Assembly: GCF_016894265.1 (NCBI RefSeq)
Contig: NZ_CP069791.1
Location: forward strand, 682,001 to 746,000
DNA from: Corynebacterium tuberculostearicum
GTDB lineage: Bacteria > Actinomycetota > Actinomycetes > Mycobacteriales > Mycobacteriaceae
Direction: 5' to 3'
DNA length: 64,000 nucleotides
The notes beneath the pieces were generated by a model, which saw only the letters and a program-made list of their open reading frames with translations, ran no database searches and was not told the DNA's origin. Of this stretch, positions 8,703 through 18,025 are shown in pieces. Each line of letters begins with the position of its first letter. The first letter of the stretch is position 1. Made by a program: the position numbers and the translations under genes.

Positions 8703-9846
8703 GGTGGCGGCGCATGTACATATAGGCGGCACAGAGCAATAGACCAACGCCGATGGCCTTGCCGGCCCAGCCGACCACCATCAAGGCGCGAATGGTGCGA
8801 ATGACCGGACGTACCTCATCAAGGCGCTCCGCGCGGGTCTCATCGGACCAGCGCAGATCGGCGGCGAAGATGGAGCGGTCTTCTGTATCGTCATTCGCCA
8901 CCATGGTGCCGGCTTGCTTTTCGTCCGCGGCAAAGAAGATCTTGATGTTCTCGCGCAGGTCCACCATGGTGCCGGTGGTGGGCTCGACGGAGATATCGCG
9001 GCCGATGGTATAGAAGGGCTCCACCGTGACTCGGTCAGTGGCATCTAAGCCGAGGAGTTCGCGCGACTCGGCGTCGTAGAACCGCTTTGCCGGCCCGGAG
9101 ATGCGGAAATCCTCGGCCGCTAGCTGCTTATCGCCGGTGCCGGTATCGACCTCGGTGGTAATGCTTTTGCGCATATCAGCCAAGGAAATGGGCTGGATAT
9201 CGTGGTGGAAAGAATAGGTGGGGATTCCGTCGAGCTTTTCCGTCGTGGTGAAGTCCACCGCCGTGGAGGATTGCGTCGCTAGATCGAAAAACGGATAGGA
9301 GCGCTGCTCGGTACCGGAGGGAAAGAAGTAGTTGATTCCATCGCGCTCGAAGTCGGTGCGGGCCATGCCGGTATCCAGCGCCGGTAGGACAAACTTCCAT
9401 TTATCCTTCGGCGAAGCAACCGGGTAGGTGGACTCGCGGTTCAACACGGAATGCTCCGTGATTTGGGCAAGGGGAGTATCGCCGGCGAGCAGGCGAGAGA
9501 GCGAATCGGAGTTAGCGAGCGCATCATCTTCTGCCACCTCAGAGGTGGTGGTATTGCGCTCGATAGTAAGCAGGTCGTGGTGCAGGTAGCACCACATGGG
9601 CGCCTGCTTTTCCTGACATTGCGGGTCCTTGCTATCGCCGGAGGCTTTGGCCCCGGCGATGAATTCAGGCGCTTCCATCCACACGCCTGCCGACGGCGCG
9701 GTGACGGTGTTGATGTTTTGGTCGAAGGCCAGCGGCCGGGTCTGATTGTTATACAGCGGCGGCACCACGGTACCCAGCACCAAGAAAATGACGGCGGCAA
9801 TGAAAACCCACGCCAGTGGCGAGCGTGGCCAAAGGTAGCGTTTCAT
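8692..9846 (-). CDS. DUF3068 (PorA-family) membrane protein needed for lipomannan maturation
   Basis: A 384-residue protein with one N-terminal helix (WVFIAAVIFLVLGTVVPPL), a long extracytoplasmic beta-rich domain, and one C-terminal helix (residues about 355-378) followed by a basic tail. This is the DUF3068 layout of Rv0227c. The C. glutamicum homologue (NCgl2760 as I recall) was reported to be required for lipomannan maturation and lipoarabinomannan synthesis. Its start is 51 bp from the divergent acyltransferase start. It overlaps the downstream membrane protein gene by about 11 nt. The 'porin PorA' name used in databases should not be read as showing pore activity. Confidence 0.88.
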   Translation of the reverse strand: MKRYLWPRSPLAWVFIAAVIFLVLGTVVPPLYNNQTRPLAFDQNINTVTAPSAGVWMEAPEFIAGAKASGDSKDPQCQEKQAPMWCYLHHDLLTIERNTTTSEVAEDDALANSDSLSRLLAGDTPLAQITEHSVLNRESTYPVASPKDKWKFVLPALDTGMARTDFERDGINYFFPSGTEQRSYPFFDLATQSSTAVDFTTTEKLDGIPTYSFHHDIQPISLADMRKSITTEVDTGTGDKQLAAEDFRISGPAKRFYDAESRELLGLDATDRVTVEPFYTIGRDISVEPTTGTMVDLRENIKIFFAADEKQAGTMVANDDTEDRSIFAADLRWSDETRAERLDEVRPVIRTIRALMVVGWAGKAIGVGLLLCAAYMYMRRHREG

Positions 9847-9897
9847 TGCAGTAGTATGTCCAATCAGTTTCAGGTCGATCCGGGGTTAGGAGCAAGC

Positions 9898-11016
9898 GTG
9901 CAGCCGCAGGCATCTGTGAAAAGCGTACCCCAGCATCTGCCGGAGCTAGACGGTTTACGCGCGGTCGCTTCCCTTGGAATCATTGTCACCCACGTGTCTT
10001 TTCAGACCGGAACCGGGTGGGGGTTTGCCGGGCGCTTTGATTATTTCGTCGCCGTCTTCTTTGCGCTCAGTGCCTTCCTCTTGTGGCGTCGCCGCGGCTT
10101 GCACACCTTATCCGGCTATGCGCGCTCGCGCGTGGCCCGCCTAGTGCCGGCCTATTATGCCTGCGTGGTGGCGGTGATGCTCCTGCTTCCCGACGCCCAC
10201 TCGCTCACCCTCACCCAACTGCTGAGCAACCTCACCTCTACCCAGATCTATGTGGTGGACGGGCTAGCGCCGGGGCTTACCCACCTGTGGTCGCTATGCG
10301 TGGAGTTCTTCTTCTACCTTGCCCTGCCTTTGTTGGTGTGGCTCCTCGATGTGCTGCCGCGGCGCTGGCGGGTAGCGGCCATCGCGCTGGGCGCTGTGAT
10401 CAGTTGGGCTTGGGGTTTCGTTCCCTTTGTGGCCGATTACGCCAAGGACCAGGTCAATTCGCAGATTTGGCCGCCGGCATATGCTTCGTGGTTTGCCGTG
10501 GGAATGCTGGCCGCGGAATGCGAAGAAGCTGGTGTTAGCCGGCGCGTGCAACGCGCGCTGCGGCCGCGCTGGGCATGGTGGCTCGTGGCAGCGGTGGTGC
10601 TGTGGATTTCCAGCCGCGAGTGGTTCGGGCCGCAGGGACTGGTGCATCCAGAGCCAGGTGAATTTTCCCGCCGGATCATTGCGGGAGCGGCCTTCGCCGC
10701 AGTCGTGGTGGTACCGGTGGCGCTCGCCCCACGGGATAAGTCCTGGCTGACCAGCCCGCTCATGCAGGCACTGGGCGCGTGGTCCTATTCCATCTTCTTG
10801 TGGCATGTGGCCATTCTGGGACTGGCGTTTCCGCTTACCGGGGTGCCGCTGTTTAGCGGGAAGCCCCTGGACTTTTGGGTGATTCTGGCCGTAACGGTGG
10901 TGGCCACCGTGGTGGTCTCGGCCGCGAGCTATACGCTCATTGAGCGTCCCGGCCGGGATTTTCTCCTCGGTCGGAGGCGAAAAGACAGGCCACGCCCGCG
11001 GCACACAAGCAGCTAA
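9898..11016 (+). CDS. tmaT: acyltransferase 3 family, trehalose-corynomycolate acetyltransferase (TmaT-like)
   Basis: An integral membrane acyltransferase of 372 residues. It opens with the family signature LPELDGLRAVASLGIIVTHV, containing the conserved catalytic His, and has about ten membrane helices. The Rv0228/NCgl2759 family member in C. glutamicum, TmaT, acetylates the mycolate hydroxyl of trehalose monocorynomycolate and so promotes its MmpL-dependent export. The flanking DUF3068 and methyltransferase genes support orthology. The GTG at 9898 is chosen because TAGGAG lies 5 nt upstream; an in-frame ATG at 9856 would leave only 9 bp to the divergent gene. The last 80 bp overlap the 3' end of aftD. 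Confidence 0.85.
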   Translation: MQPQASVKSVPQHLPELDGLRAVASLGIIVTHVSFQTGTGWGFAGRFDYFVAVFFALSAFLLWRRRGLHTLSGYARSRVARLVPAYYACVVAVMLLLPDAHSLTLTQLLSNLTSTQIYVVDGLAPGLTHLWSLCVEFFFYLALPLLVWLLDVLPRRWRVAAIALGAVISWAWGFVPFVADYAKDQVNSQIWPPAYASWFAVGMLAAECEEAGVSRRVQRALRPRWAWWLVAAVVLWISSREWFGPQGLVHPEPGEFSRRIIAGAAFAAVVVVPVALAPRDKSWLTSPLMQALGAWSYSIFLWHVAILGLAFPLTGVPLFSGKPLDFWVILAVTVVATVVVSAASYTLIERPGRDFLLGRRRKDRPRPRHTSS

Positions 11017-14005
11017 GCAGGAGCGAATCGCCCGCATAGGATCCCGATGTCCACGGCGCGCGTGCGAGGATCGCCCCGGCCGCCGCTACGACACCGGGCG
11101 CGAGGTAGGCGCGCGGGATGGTGGTCCAGCGCAGCACCAACCAAGCGGCAACGGCCGCCACCGCGGCCGGCCAGCCGGTCAGGGCCAGCGCGGCCAGCGC
11201 CACGATGGCCGAGGCGGCACCGCCGCGCGGCGCGCGCCACGTGGGCTGGGACGGGCGCCGCGTGGCCGCCAGGATGCACAGGCCGAGGGTGAGCAAGCCC
11301 AAGGCGCCGCCGAAGAGGAGGGTGGCGCGGTAAACCGGTTGGGCGCTAAAGGTCATGCGGAAGTCACCGGAGCTGCTGGCCGGAATGACAAAAGCTTGGG
11401 TGGCGGCATCGATCTCGCGCGGGATGAGCTCTTCCTCGCCTAGGTAGCCGCGCAGTCCCTTATTGAAGGCGCGACCGGTGACCAAGAGACGATCCTCATC
11501 AGCGGCTGCAATCGAGTACCCGGTGGGCTTGGAAGAGCCTGCTGGTTGCCAGTCCTCCTCGCGCAGGCTCACCCACGGCCCCGTGGTGCGCACGCGGTGC
11601 GTGCCAGGACTGAGGGTGAGGGATTCGCCGGGGGAGTAGCGGTGGGCGTCGATAAGCACGGGCTTGGTGGAATCCACCGTCACGCGCATGGGGCGCGGCG
11701 CCGTGAAATCGCGGATGAGCACGCCGGTATCCTGCAGCATGCGCTGGAAAAAGAATTGGTGCACGTCAGGGGAGGTATCCGGGACGGTCACCACGCGCTC
11801 GACCGGCTGGCCTTCCACTCCTAACTCCGCGATGCCGGTGCGGTGGGAGAGCTCCACGCGGATGGCCTCGGTATCGCCGCCGGGAACGCGGACTTCCTGC
11901 GCGCGGAAGGGCTGCAAGTCCACGTCTACGGCCGCGCTGCCAGAGCGCACGGTTACCGTGGTGGCGCTGGTGGCCATGAGCTTGAGGCGCGGCTGGGTGA
12001 AAGATCCGCGCAGCTCAATCCACCCAGCATCATCGCCCGGCGCGGGCCACCAGGCGGTGGAGTTTTCTCCATCCACCGCGGCCGTGGCGGACTTCTTCGG
12101 CTGGGCGCCACCAAAGGCCGTGGCATCGGCGGCCGAGGAGGAGACTGCTACCGAACCGCCGTGGGTTTCCACCTGGGTAAGCGGCCCAGCGGAGGGATAG
12201 TCGCGCAGGCGGTTATTCACGTGGCTGGGGTCGTCCGCGGCCAGGGGCGCGGAGATGGGACCATCGAGGGTGCCGTAGTTGCGGTCCGTGAGCGCCGGGG
12301 TATCGGTGACGATATCGGCGTCGCGATCGACGAGCTTACGGGTGGTGGGGGTGGAGTGGGCGTCGAGAAGCGCTAATGCTTCCCCACCGCCGGCCACGCG
12401 GACCGGGTCCGTCGGCCCTAAGGACATGCCGGCGTGGTTGAGAAGAATGACATCGACCTCGCCGAAGCGATGGACCTCGCCGCCAAACTTGCTAGCCAGG
12501 GCCTCGTCCTCGCCGGTGAAGAGATCGTGGCGCACCATGACCGCGCCGATGCCCAGGCGCTGCAGGGAGCGCACGCCCGTGGCCGGGTCCTCCTTGAGCG
12601 CGGCCATGACGCCGTCGAGCCCGCGGATGGCCTCTGGGGGCACGAGCGGAATGGCATCGCGCACGGCCCAGGGGACATCGAGCAGCGGCTGGGCCGGCTC
12701 GTCGCGCGTCCATCCCCAGGTCTGCCGGGCAAAGGACGCCTCCGGGTAGATAAGGGTGCGGGTATCGGCGGCATGGGTATTGATAAAGTCCGTGGCCTCG
12801 TGCCAGTAGGAGGGCACCTCTTTATAGGCACCCAGCGGCAGCAAGCGCTGCGACCATGCCGGGGAGACCACCGCGATGCACAACAGCAGCGTCAGCGCAC
12901 CCACCGTCTGTTTCTTGGTGGGGCGCAAGCTCCTCGGAAGTGGAAGATTGGCGCAGGCGCGCGCCACGCCCAGAAGCAGCGGGATGCGCACCAGCGGATC
13001 GAATTTATGCAGGTTGCGCAGCGCGGCCAGCGGTCCATCGAGCGCATCGAGGTACCACGCCACCTGGCAGCCCAGCACCGCGATGCCCACCACCAGCATG
13101 ACGGACCACACGCGCGGCAGCTTGGTGAGCCCGTAGATGCCCACGGCCGCGATGCCCATGGTGACCAGCACAAAGAAGGACTCGGTGGCTAGCTCATAGC
13201 CGGCTACGCGTTCGGTATCGACAAACGGCGTCCAGCTCGTGGTTCCGCGCAGGATCTCGGGCAAGTTGAGCCAGCGAGTGGTTACGCGGGCGGATTCGAT
13301 GAATTCCGTAAACGGCGGGGCATAGCGGCCAAGCACGACGAGCGGGCCGATCCACCACGCCGACACCGCCAGGCACCCTAAGAGCCAGGCCGCGCCGGGT
13401 CTGAAGGCGCGGCGGTAGAGCAGGATTACAGCGGCCGGGATACACGCCGCGATGGTCGCGGTGGCATTGACCGCACCCATCAGCGCCACCGGGATGGTGG
13501 CCGCGGCGGCATCGCGCCAGGTGAGCTTGGCATTGAGGAAGGGCAGGATAACCCAGGGAGCGAGCATGACCGGCCAGGTCTCAGAAGAAATGGCGGTCAG
13601 GGTAGAAAGAGTGCGCGGCGAGAGCGCGTAGAGCATCGCCGCCACCCAGACCCACCAGCCACGCAGGCCCACCTTGCGGCCGAGCTTATGGAAGCCGATG
13701 AAGCCGACGCTTAAGACCAGTAGCCACCAGAGGCGCTGGGCCACCCAATCGGGCAGGGGCTGGGTTAAAACGAAGAATGGTCCCTGGGGAAAGAGATAGC
13801 CATAGGCCTGATTCTGTAGCTGCCCCAGGGTAAAGGTATCCGTATAGGCGCTGAGCGCCCCGCGGAGAAAGTGCAGCGGATCGGCCGCCAGATCATGCTT
13901 GGTATCGGCCGCCGTCAGCCCCCACGGCTGCACGAGGAGGATGAGCGCTAGGGCAAGGATCCCCAGCGGGTAGGGGCGGGCAAGCCGCCCGCGGAGGGTA
14001 CGCAC
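10937..14005 (-). CDS. aftD: alpha-(1->3)-arabinofuranosyltransferase (AftD-like, DUF3367)
   Basis: A 1022-residue GT-C membrane glycosyltransferase using decaprenyl-phospho-arabinose to branch the arabinan of arabinogalactan and lipoarabinomannan. About ten helices fill residues 1-400 (the DUF3367 region), followed by a large periplasmic part with beta-sandwich/carbohydrate-binding character, and C-terminal helices at about 900-1000. It is shorter than mycobacterial AftD (about 1400 residues). The GTG start at 14005 lies 2 nt after the stop of the DUF2613 gene, indicating translational coupling, the same pairing as Rv0236c/Rv0236A. The 3' end overlaps the convergent acyltransferase gene by 80 bp. 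Confidence 0.92.
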   Translation of the reverse strand: MRTLRGRLARPYPLGILALALILLVQPWGLTAADTKHDLAADPLHFLRGALSAYTDTFTLGQLQNQAYGYLFPQGPFFVLTQPLPDWVAQRLWWLLVLSVGFIGFHKLGRKVGLRGWWVWVAAMLYALSPRTLSTLTAISSETWPVMLAPWVILPFLNAKLTWRDAAAATIPVALMGAVNATATIAACIPAAVILLYRRAFRPGAAWLLGCLAVSAWWIGPLVVLGRYAPPFTEFIESARVTTRWLNLPEILRGTTSWTPFVDTERVAGYELATESFFVLVTMGIAAVGIYGLTKLPRVWSVMLVVGIAVLGCQVAWYLDALDGPLAALRNLHKFDPLVRIPLLLGVARACANLPLPRSLRPTKKQTVGALTLLLCIAVVSPAWSQRLLPLGAYKEVPSYWHEATDFINTHAADTRTLIYPEASFARQTWGWTRDEPAQPLLDVPWAVRDAIPLVPPEAIRGLDGVMAALKEDPATGVRSLQRLGIGAVMVRHDLFTGEDEALASKFGGEVHRFGEVDVILLNHAGMSLGPTDPVRVAGGGEALALLDAHSTPTTRKLVDRDADIVTDTPALTDRNYGTLDGPISAPLAADDPSHVNNRLRDYPSAGPLTQVETHGGSVAVSSSAADATAFGGAQPKKSATAAVDGENSTAWWPAPGDDAGWIELRGSFTQPRLKLMATSATTVTVRSGSAAVDVDLQPFRAQEVRVPGGDTEAIRVELSHRTGIAELGVEGQPVERVVTVPDTSPDVHQFFFQRMLQDTGVLIRDFTAPRPMRVTVDSTKPVLIDAHRYSPGESLTLSPGTHRVRTTGPWVSLREEDWQPAGSSKPTGYSIAAADEDRLLVTGRAFNKGLRGYLGEEELIPREIDAATQAFVIPASSSGDFRMTFSAQPVYRATLLFGGALGLLTLGLCILAATRRPSQPTWRAPRGGAASAIVALAALALTGWPAAVAAVAAWLVLRWTTIPRAYLAPGVVAAAGAILARAPWTSGSYAGDSLLLSCLCAAGVACLFASDRGENPGRDAQ

Positions 14006-14007
14006 AC

Positions 14008-14205
14008 CTAGTTGCGGGATCCGTACTCAGGGCCGCCCAAAACCGCATCGGAAGCAGAAACCGCATTGCCTTCCGGCACGGTATCGGTGCCGGAGAATTG
14101 TGCGATGCCGATGATGGTGATGACGCCGAGCGCGATGCCCACAACAGCGCTACCGATGGCAGGGCCAAGGGTGCGCTTGTTCAAAGAATCGGTTTCCAGA
14201 GCCAT
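14008..14205 (-). CDS. DUF2613 small membrane protein (Rv0236A-like)
   Basis: A 65-residue protein with one hydrophobic segment (VVGIALGVITIIGIAQF, about residues 20-37) and a short polar extracytoplasmic tail. It is immediately upstream of aftD with only 2 nt between stop and start, as in mycobacteria. Probably an AftD partner or stabiliser; this is inferred only from the conserved pairing. Confidence 0.82.
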   Translation of the reverse strand: MALETDSLNKRTLGPAIGSAVVGIALGVITIIGIAQFSGTDTVPEGNAVSASDAVLGGPEYGSRN

Positions 14206-14227
14206 GGCTAAAGATACTAGCAGCTAT

Positions 14228-14734
14228 TTAGAAGTATTCTGCCTCATCATCGTCCGCGTCATCCTCGTTTTCCTGCGGCACGATGAAGACGGGAAGGCCG
14301 GCGTTGCGCACAATCTGATCGGCGGTGGAGTTGGTCCACCACGCGCGGAAGCCGGTCAGGGCGCGGGTGCCGGTCACGATGACGTCCACGTCCAGCTCGT
14401 GTGCTGCATCAATGATGGCGGAGGAGATGGTGGTGGCGGATTCCACCAGGTGGGCGCGGCCGGCTAGGCCCAGGCTTTCGGCCAGCTCGATGCCCTGGCG
14501 GCAAATCTTTAGCGCCTCTTCATAGGCCGGATCCTCTTCGACGCCGTCCGGGGAGACGGTGGACTGGTGCATTCCGGTGCGGCTGACGGCGCGGGCGGTC
14601 TGCCGGGCTACCGGCTCCCAGGCGGTGAGGATTTCTACCGTGGTGGGCCGCAGCAGCTGGGCCGCGTACTCGAGGGCGCGGCCGGCTCGTTCGGTGCCAT
14701 CGTAGGCAATTAGCATTGTCTCGCCGTTACTCAT
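14228..14734 (-). CDS. universal stress protein family
   Basis: A 168-residue single UspA domain. The N-terminal strand MLIAYDGTERAGRALEYA holds the conserved Asp, and the nucleotide-binding region is VIVTGTRALTGFRAWW followed by NST, a G-x2-G-x9-(S/T)-like motif that is imperfect, so ATP binding is plausible but not sure. It ends in an acidic tail. The start diverges from the nagZ gene 58 bp away. It lies 22 bp upstream of the DUF2613-aftD pair on the same strand and may be co-transcribed with it. Confidence 0.88.
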   Translation of the reverse strand: MSNGETMLIAYDGTERAGRALEYAAQLLRPTTVEILTAWEPVARQTARAVSRTGMHQSTVSPDGVEEDPAYEEALKICRQGIELAESLGLAGRAHLVESATTISSAIIDAAHELDVDVIVTGTRALTGFRAWWTNSTADQIVRNAGLPVFIVPQENEDDADDDEAEYF

Positions 14735-14792
14735 GTCACTAGTCTACCCACCGCTTGCGACAGAACGCGAGGAATATTGCACACTAGAAGGC

Positions 14793-15953
14793 ATGAAAAC
14801 TCCGCGCATCCTTGCCAGCCTCGCCCTCGTGACGGCCTTGGGCGCCTGCTCTACCTCCCCCCAGGAGGACAACGAGAGCCAGGGCTCCACCACCCCGGCT
14901 GGGTCGAGCTCACCTGCCGCGACGCACGAAACGCTCGAAGAGATCTCGCAGGAGGCCGCCCCGCAGCAGGACATCCGCGCCATGGCTGCTTCCGTGCTGA
15001 TGCCGCCGGTCACCAACTACGACGATGCTAAGGCCAAGCTGGAGGCAGGTGTGGGCGGAATCTTTATCCCTAGCTGGGCGGATCCAAACTTGCTGCAGGA
15101 AGAGGGCCGCGATATTAATGCCCTGCGCCAAGAGGTGGGCCGCGACTTTGAGGTCTCCATCGATTTTGAGGGCGGGCGCGTGCAACGTTTCTCGGAGATC
15201 CTGGGCGAGTACCCCGCGCCGCAACAGATGGCGGCCGAGCGTTCCCCACAAGAGGTGGAGCAGCTCGCACACGAGATTGGTATGAGCCTCAAGACACACG
15301 GCATCAACGTGGACTTTGCACCGGTGCTCGACGTCGATGGCAATGGCCTGGAAGTTGTGGGCGATCGATCATTTTCCACCGATCCGGTCCAAGCAGGCGA
15401 GTATGGTGCGGCCTTTGCACGCGGGCTGGATTCCGCTGGGGTCAAGGCCGTGTTCAAGCATTTCCCGGGCCACGGCCGTGCTTCTGGCGATACCCACCTG
15501 GCCGAGGCCGTTACCCCGCCGCTAGAAGAACTAGAAGGCCACGAGTTCATTCCCTTTAAGGCTGCCCTTCCCCAAGCACCCAATGCCGCACTGATGATGG
15601 GCCACCTCGCCGTGCCCGGCCTGGGCGATGGTCAGACTCCCGCTTCCATTCTGCCGGAAGCCTATGGCCTAGCCCGCGAGACCCTGCAGTACGACGGGCC
15701 CATCTATACCGATGACATCGGCGGCATGAAGGCGATTGCGGATTCGCTCCCGCTTGCCGACGCCGTCGTGGCCTCCCTCAATGCCGGTGCCGACATGCCC
15801 CTGTGGTCCACCGAAGGCGACATTAATGCGGTGATCGACGCCGTTGTTGGCGCCGTCGACCAGGGCCGCCTGCCACTCGAACGCCTTGCAGATGCCGCCC
15901 GCCATGTCAGCGCTCCCCCGGCCAGCGCTGCACCCGAGCCCGCACAGGACTAG
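14793..15953 (+). CDS. nagZ: GH3 beta-N-acetylhexosaminidase lipoprotein (LpqI/NagZ-like)
   Basis: A secreted lipoprotein of 386 residues that should cleave GlcNAc-anhydroMurNAc or GlcNAc-MurNAc in peptidoglycan recycling. The signal peptide ends in lipobox LGAC (Cys near residue 21), followed by a Ser/Thr-rich linker. The GH3 core has the NagZ loop KHFPGHGRASGDTH with the catalytic His-Asp dyad and the likely nucleophile Asp in IYTDDIGGMKAI. An earlier in-frame start at 14733 would destroy the signal peptide, so the ATG at 14793 is used. Corresponds to Rv0237 (lpqI), which follows aftD-Rv0236A in mycobacteria. Confidence 0.92.
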   Translation: MKTPRILASLALVTALGACSTSPQEDNESQGSTTPAGSSSPAATHETLEEISQEAAPQQDIRAMAASVLMPPVTNYDDAKAKLEAGVGGIFIPSWADPNLLQEEGRDINALRQEVGRDFEVSIDFEGGRVQRFSEILGEYPAPQQMAAERSPQEVEQLAHEIGMSLKTHGINVDFAPVLDVDGNGLEVVGDRSFSTDPVQAGEYGAAFARGLDSAGVKAVFKHFPGHGRASGDTHLAEAVTPPLEELEGHEFIPFKAALPQAPNAALMMGHLAVPGLGDGQTPASILPEAYGLARETLQYDGPIYTDDIGGMKAIADSLPLADAVVASLNAGADMPLWSTEGDINAVIDAVVGAVDQGRLPLERLADAARHVSAPPASAAPEPAQD

Positions 15954-15987
15954 GAAAAATGCCACTAAAACCGTTAACCTTTAAGGC

Positions 15988-17676
15988 GTGAAAAAGGCAG
16001 AAGGAAAAAACGGTGCTAAAGGCTGGCTCATCGCGCTCGGCGTATTGGTTGGCCTTGTCCTGATCGCGGGCATTGCTTATGCCTGGGATGTCGCAGCAAA
16101 CCAGGACAAGATTCCGCGCGCCGTTTCCGTCAACGGCGTGGATATCTCCGCCATGGATCGCACCGCCGCAGTAGAGAAGCTCGAAGACGAGCTTGCGGGC
16201 GTAGAAACCGAGCCCGTGAGCGTTACCTCCGGCGACCTGCACACCGATTTCGTTCCCTCCGAGTCGGGCCTCGCCCTGGATAACCAGCGCGCCGTGGACA
16301 ATATTGAGGAGCCTTCCCTCAATCCTTTTACCCGCCTGTATAGCTTCTTCCGCTCCACCCGGGATATTCCGGTAGAAACCAATGTGGATGAGGCCCAGCT
16401 GCAACCGGCTCTGGACCGCGTGAAGAAGGATCTCTCCACCGATCCAGTCGATGGCATGCTGGAGCTCAACAATGGTGAGCTCAAGGTCACCGACCCCAAG
16501 CTCGGCCAAACCGTAGATGCCGGCACCCTGCACAATGCGGTTACGGATAATTGGCTCGATTCCGAGGGCGTAAACGTGGACCCAGAAGAGGTAGAGCCGG
16601 CCATCAATGATGAAGCTATCGAGGCCATGCGCACTGGCGATGCCGCCAAGGCGCTGGATAATCCCATTACCTTGAAGGCCAAGAATAATGTCAGCGCTAC
16701 CCTGAATAAGCCGGAAATCTCCCAGTTCACCAGCATTGAAAAGAAGGACGGCAAGCTCAAGCTCGCCGTGGATACCAACCGCGCGCAAGAGCTGCTGGCC
16801 GAGCGCTCCGAGGGCGCCGATGTCCCTGGCGTAAATGCCAAGATTTCCTTCAACGGTAACGACAAGCAGATCACCCCGTCCGAAGACGGCGAGATCATCG
16901 ACTGGGAGCCGACCATGAAGGACTTTGACAAGCGCGTGACCGGCGATGACCGCGAGTGGGATGCTACCTACAAGCCGGATCCGGCAGAGTTCACCACCGA
17001 CGATGCCAAGAAGGCGACCTTCAACGACACCGTGGGCGAGTTCACCACTGAGGGCTACTCCGCTGCCTCCGGCAAGAATATCGAGCTGGTAGCCCAACAG
17101 GTCAACGGCGCCGTGGTCAACCCAGGCGAGACCTTCTCCCTCAACGGCCACACGGGCCCTCGCGGCACGGCACAGGGCTACGTTGAGTCCGGCATCATTA
17201 TCGATGGCCACTCCGGCTCCGCCGTGGGCGGCGGCATCTCCCAGTTCGCCACCACCTTGTACAACGCTGCCTACTTTGCGGGCATGGAAGATACCGCCCA
17301 CACCCCGCACTCGTACTACATTTCCCGCTACCCAGCCGGCCGCGAGGCCACCGTGTACGAGGGCGCCATCGACCTGCAGTTCACCAACACCTTCAATACC
17401 CCGGTCCGCATTGAGACCGACTTTGGTGGCGGCAAGATCACCGTGCGCCTGAAGGGCACCAAGACCGTCGACGTCGAGTCTGTGAACAACGGCCGCTGGG
17501 CTAAGACCGACCCACAACCTATGTCCGTGCCCGGCAGCGACTGCTCGCCTTCTTCTGGCGCGCCGGGCTTTACGACGTCCGATACCCGCATCATCAAGGA
17601 CCTAGGCGGCAAGGAGCTCTCACGCGAGACCACCACCACGGTCTACGACCCGCAGCCCATCGTCCGCTGCGGCTAG
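15988..17676 (+). CDS. VanW-domain envelope protein with PG-binding_4 repeats
   Basis: A 562-residue protein with a short basic N-terminus, one signal-anchor helix (WLIALGVLVGLVLIAGIAYA), tandem PG_binding_4-type domains over about residues 40-320, and a C-terminal VanW domain. The latter contains NPGETFSLNGHTGPR, GSAVGGGISQFATTLYNAA and FTNTFNTPVRIE. Proteins of this YoaR/VanW type act outside the membrane on or near peptidoglycan; their biochemical function is unknown, and no link to vancomycin resistance is implied. The GTG start at 15988 follows nagZ by 34 bp with a weak AAGG ribosome binding site, so the two are probably one transcript. Confidence 0.88.
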   Translation: MKKAEGKNGAKGWLIALGVLVGLVLIAGIAYAWDVAANQDKIPRAVSVNGVDISAMDRTAAVEKLEDELAGVETEPVSVTSGDLHTDFVPSESGLALDNQRAVDNIEEPSLNPFTRLYSFFRSTRDIPVETNVDEAQLQPALDRVKKDLSTDPVDGMLELNNGELKVTDPKLGQTVDAGTLHNAVTDNWLDSEGVNVDPEEVEPAINDEAIEAMRTGDAAKALDNPITLKAKNNVSATLNKPEISQFTSIEKKDGKLKLAVDTNRAQELLAERSEGADVPGVNAKISFNGNDKQITPSEDGEIIDWEPTMKDFDKRVTGDDREWDATYKPDPAEFTTDDAKKATFNDTVGEFTTEGYSAASGKNIELVAQQVNGAVVNPGETFSLNGHTGPRGTAQGYVESGIIIDGHSGSAVGGGISQFATTLYNAAYFAGMEDTAHTPHSYYISRYPAGREATVYEGAIDLQFTNTFNTPVRIETDFGGGKITVRLKGTKTVDVESVNNGRWAKTDPQPMSVPGSDCSPSSGAPGFTTSDTRIIKDLGGKELSRETTTTVYDPQPIVRCG

Positions 17677-17689
17677 TAGACTCGGCGCC

Positions 17690-17989
17690 ATGCAAGAGCG
17701 AACCCTTACCACACTCATATTCGGCAACGTGGTCATTGAGTCCAACCTGCGTGGGGCAGAGCTTCGCATCTACAGCGAAGACTGGCGCGGATATCAGCGC
17801 CGCACCGATTGTGGAATGACGTTTCGTGCCCCGCTAGATGACATCCGTGGCACCGTTCCTGAGCGCGATCTAGCCGCGCTCACAGAGAAATTCTTCGAAC
17901 CAGCTGCCGCAGAGTTGGAAGCCCACTATCCAGGCGGGGTAGAACGGGCACAAAAAGAACTGGCCCAGTGGCTAAGCGCCACCGACTAG
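17690..17989 (+). CDS. conserved small protein of unknown function
   Basis: A 99-residue protein with no signal peptide or membrane segment. It has a beta-rich N-terminal half (TTLIFGNVVIES) and a helical acidic C-terminal half ending AQKELAQWLSATD. It begins 13 nt after the VanW gene stop on the same strand, which supports expression as the last gene of that operon. I do not recognise the family. Confidence 0.6.
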   Translation: MQERTLTTLIFGNVVIESNLRGAELRIYSEDWRGYQRRTDCGMTFRAPLDDIRGTVPERDLAALTEKFFEPAAAELEAHYPGGVERAQKELAQWLSATD

Positions 17990-18009
17990 CAAGAAATTTT
18001 CCCCCGAAA

Positions 18010-18025
18010 TTGGAGCCGACGACGG
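18010..18025. repeat. left copy of 16-bp direct repeat identical to the tRNA-Gly 3' end
   Basis: TTGGAGCCGACGACGG occurs here and again at 18468-18483, where it forms the 3' end (including encoded CCA) of the tRNA-Gly gene on the minus strand. The two copies directly bracket the IS-like remnant. It is either a target-site duplication or an att-type repeat left by integration at the tRNA. Confidence 0.85.

Noticed and set aside
9451..9897. Longer N-terminus for the acyltransferase (start at 9451 or 9856)
   Set aside because: The extension from 9451 crosses the divergent DUF3068 gene. The ATG at 9856 lacks a ribosome binding site, while the GTG at 9898 has TAGGAG at good spacing and the protein then begins just before the family signature.
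15907..17517. Open frame of 536 codons on the minus strand
   Set aside because: It is antisense to the VanW-domain gene, which has a signal anchor and recognised domains; the antisense product has no family features or ribosome binding site.
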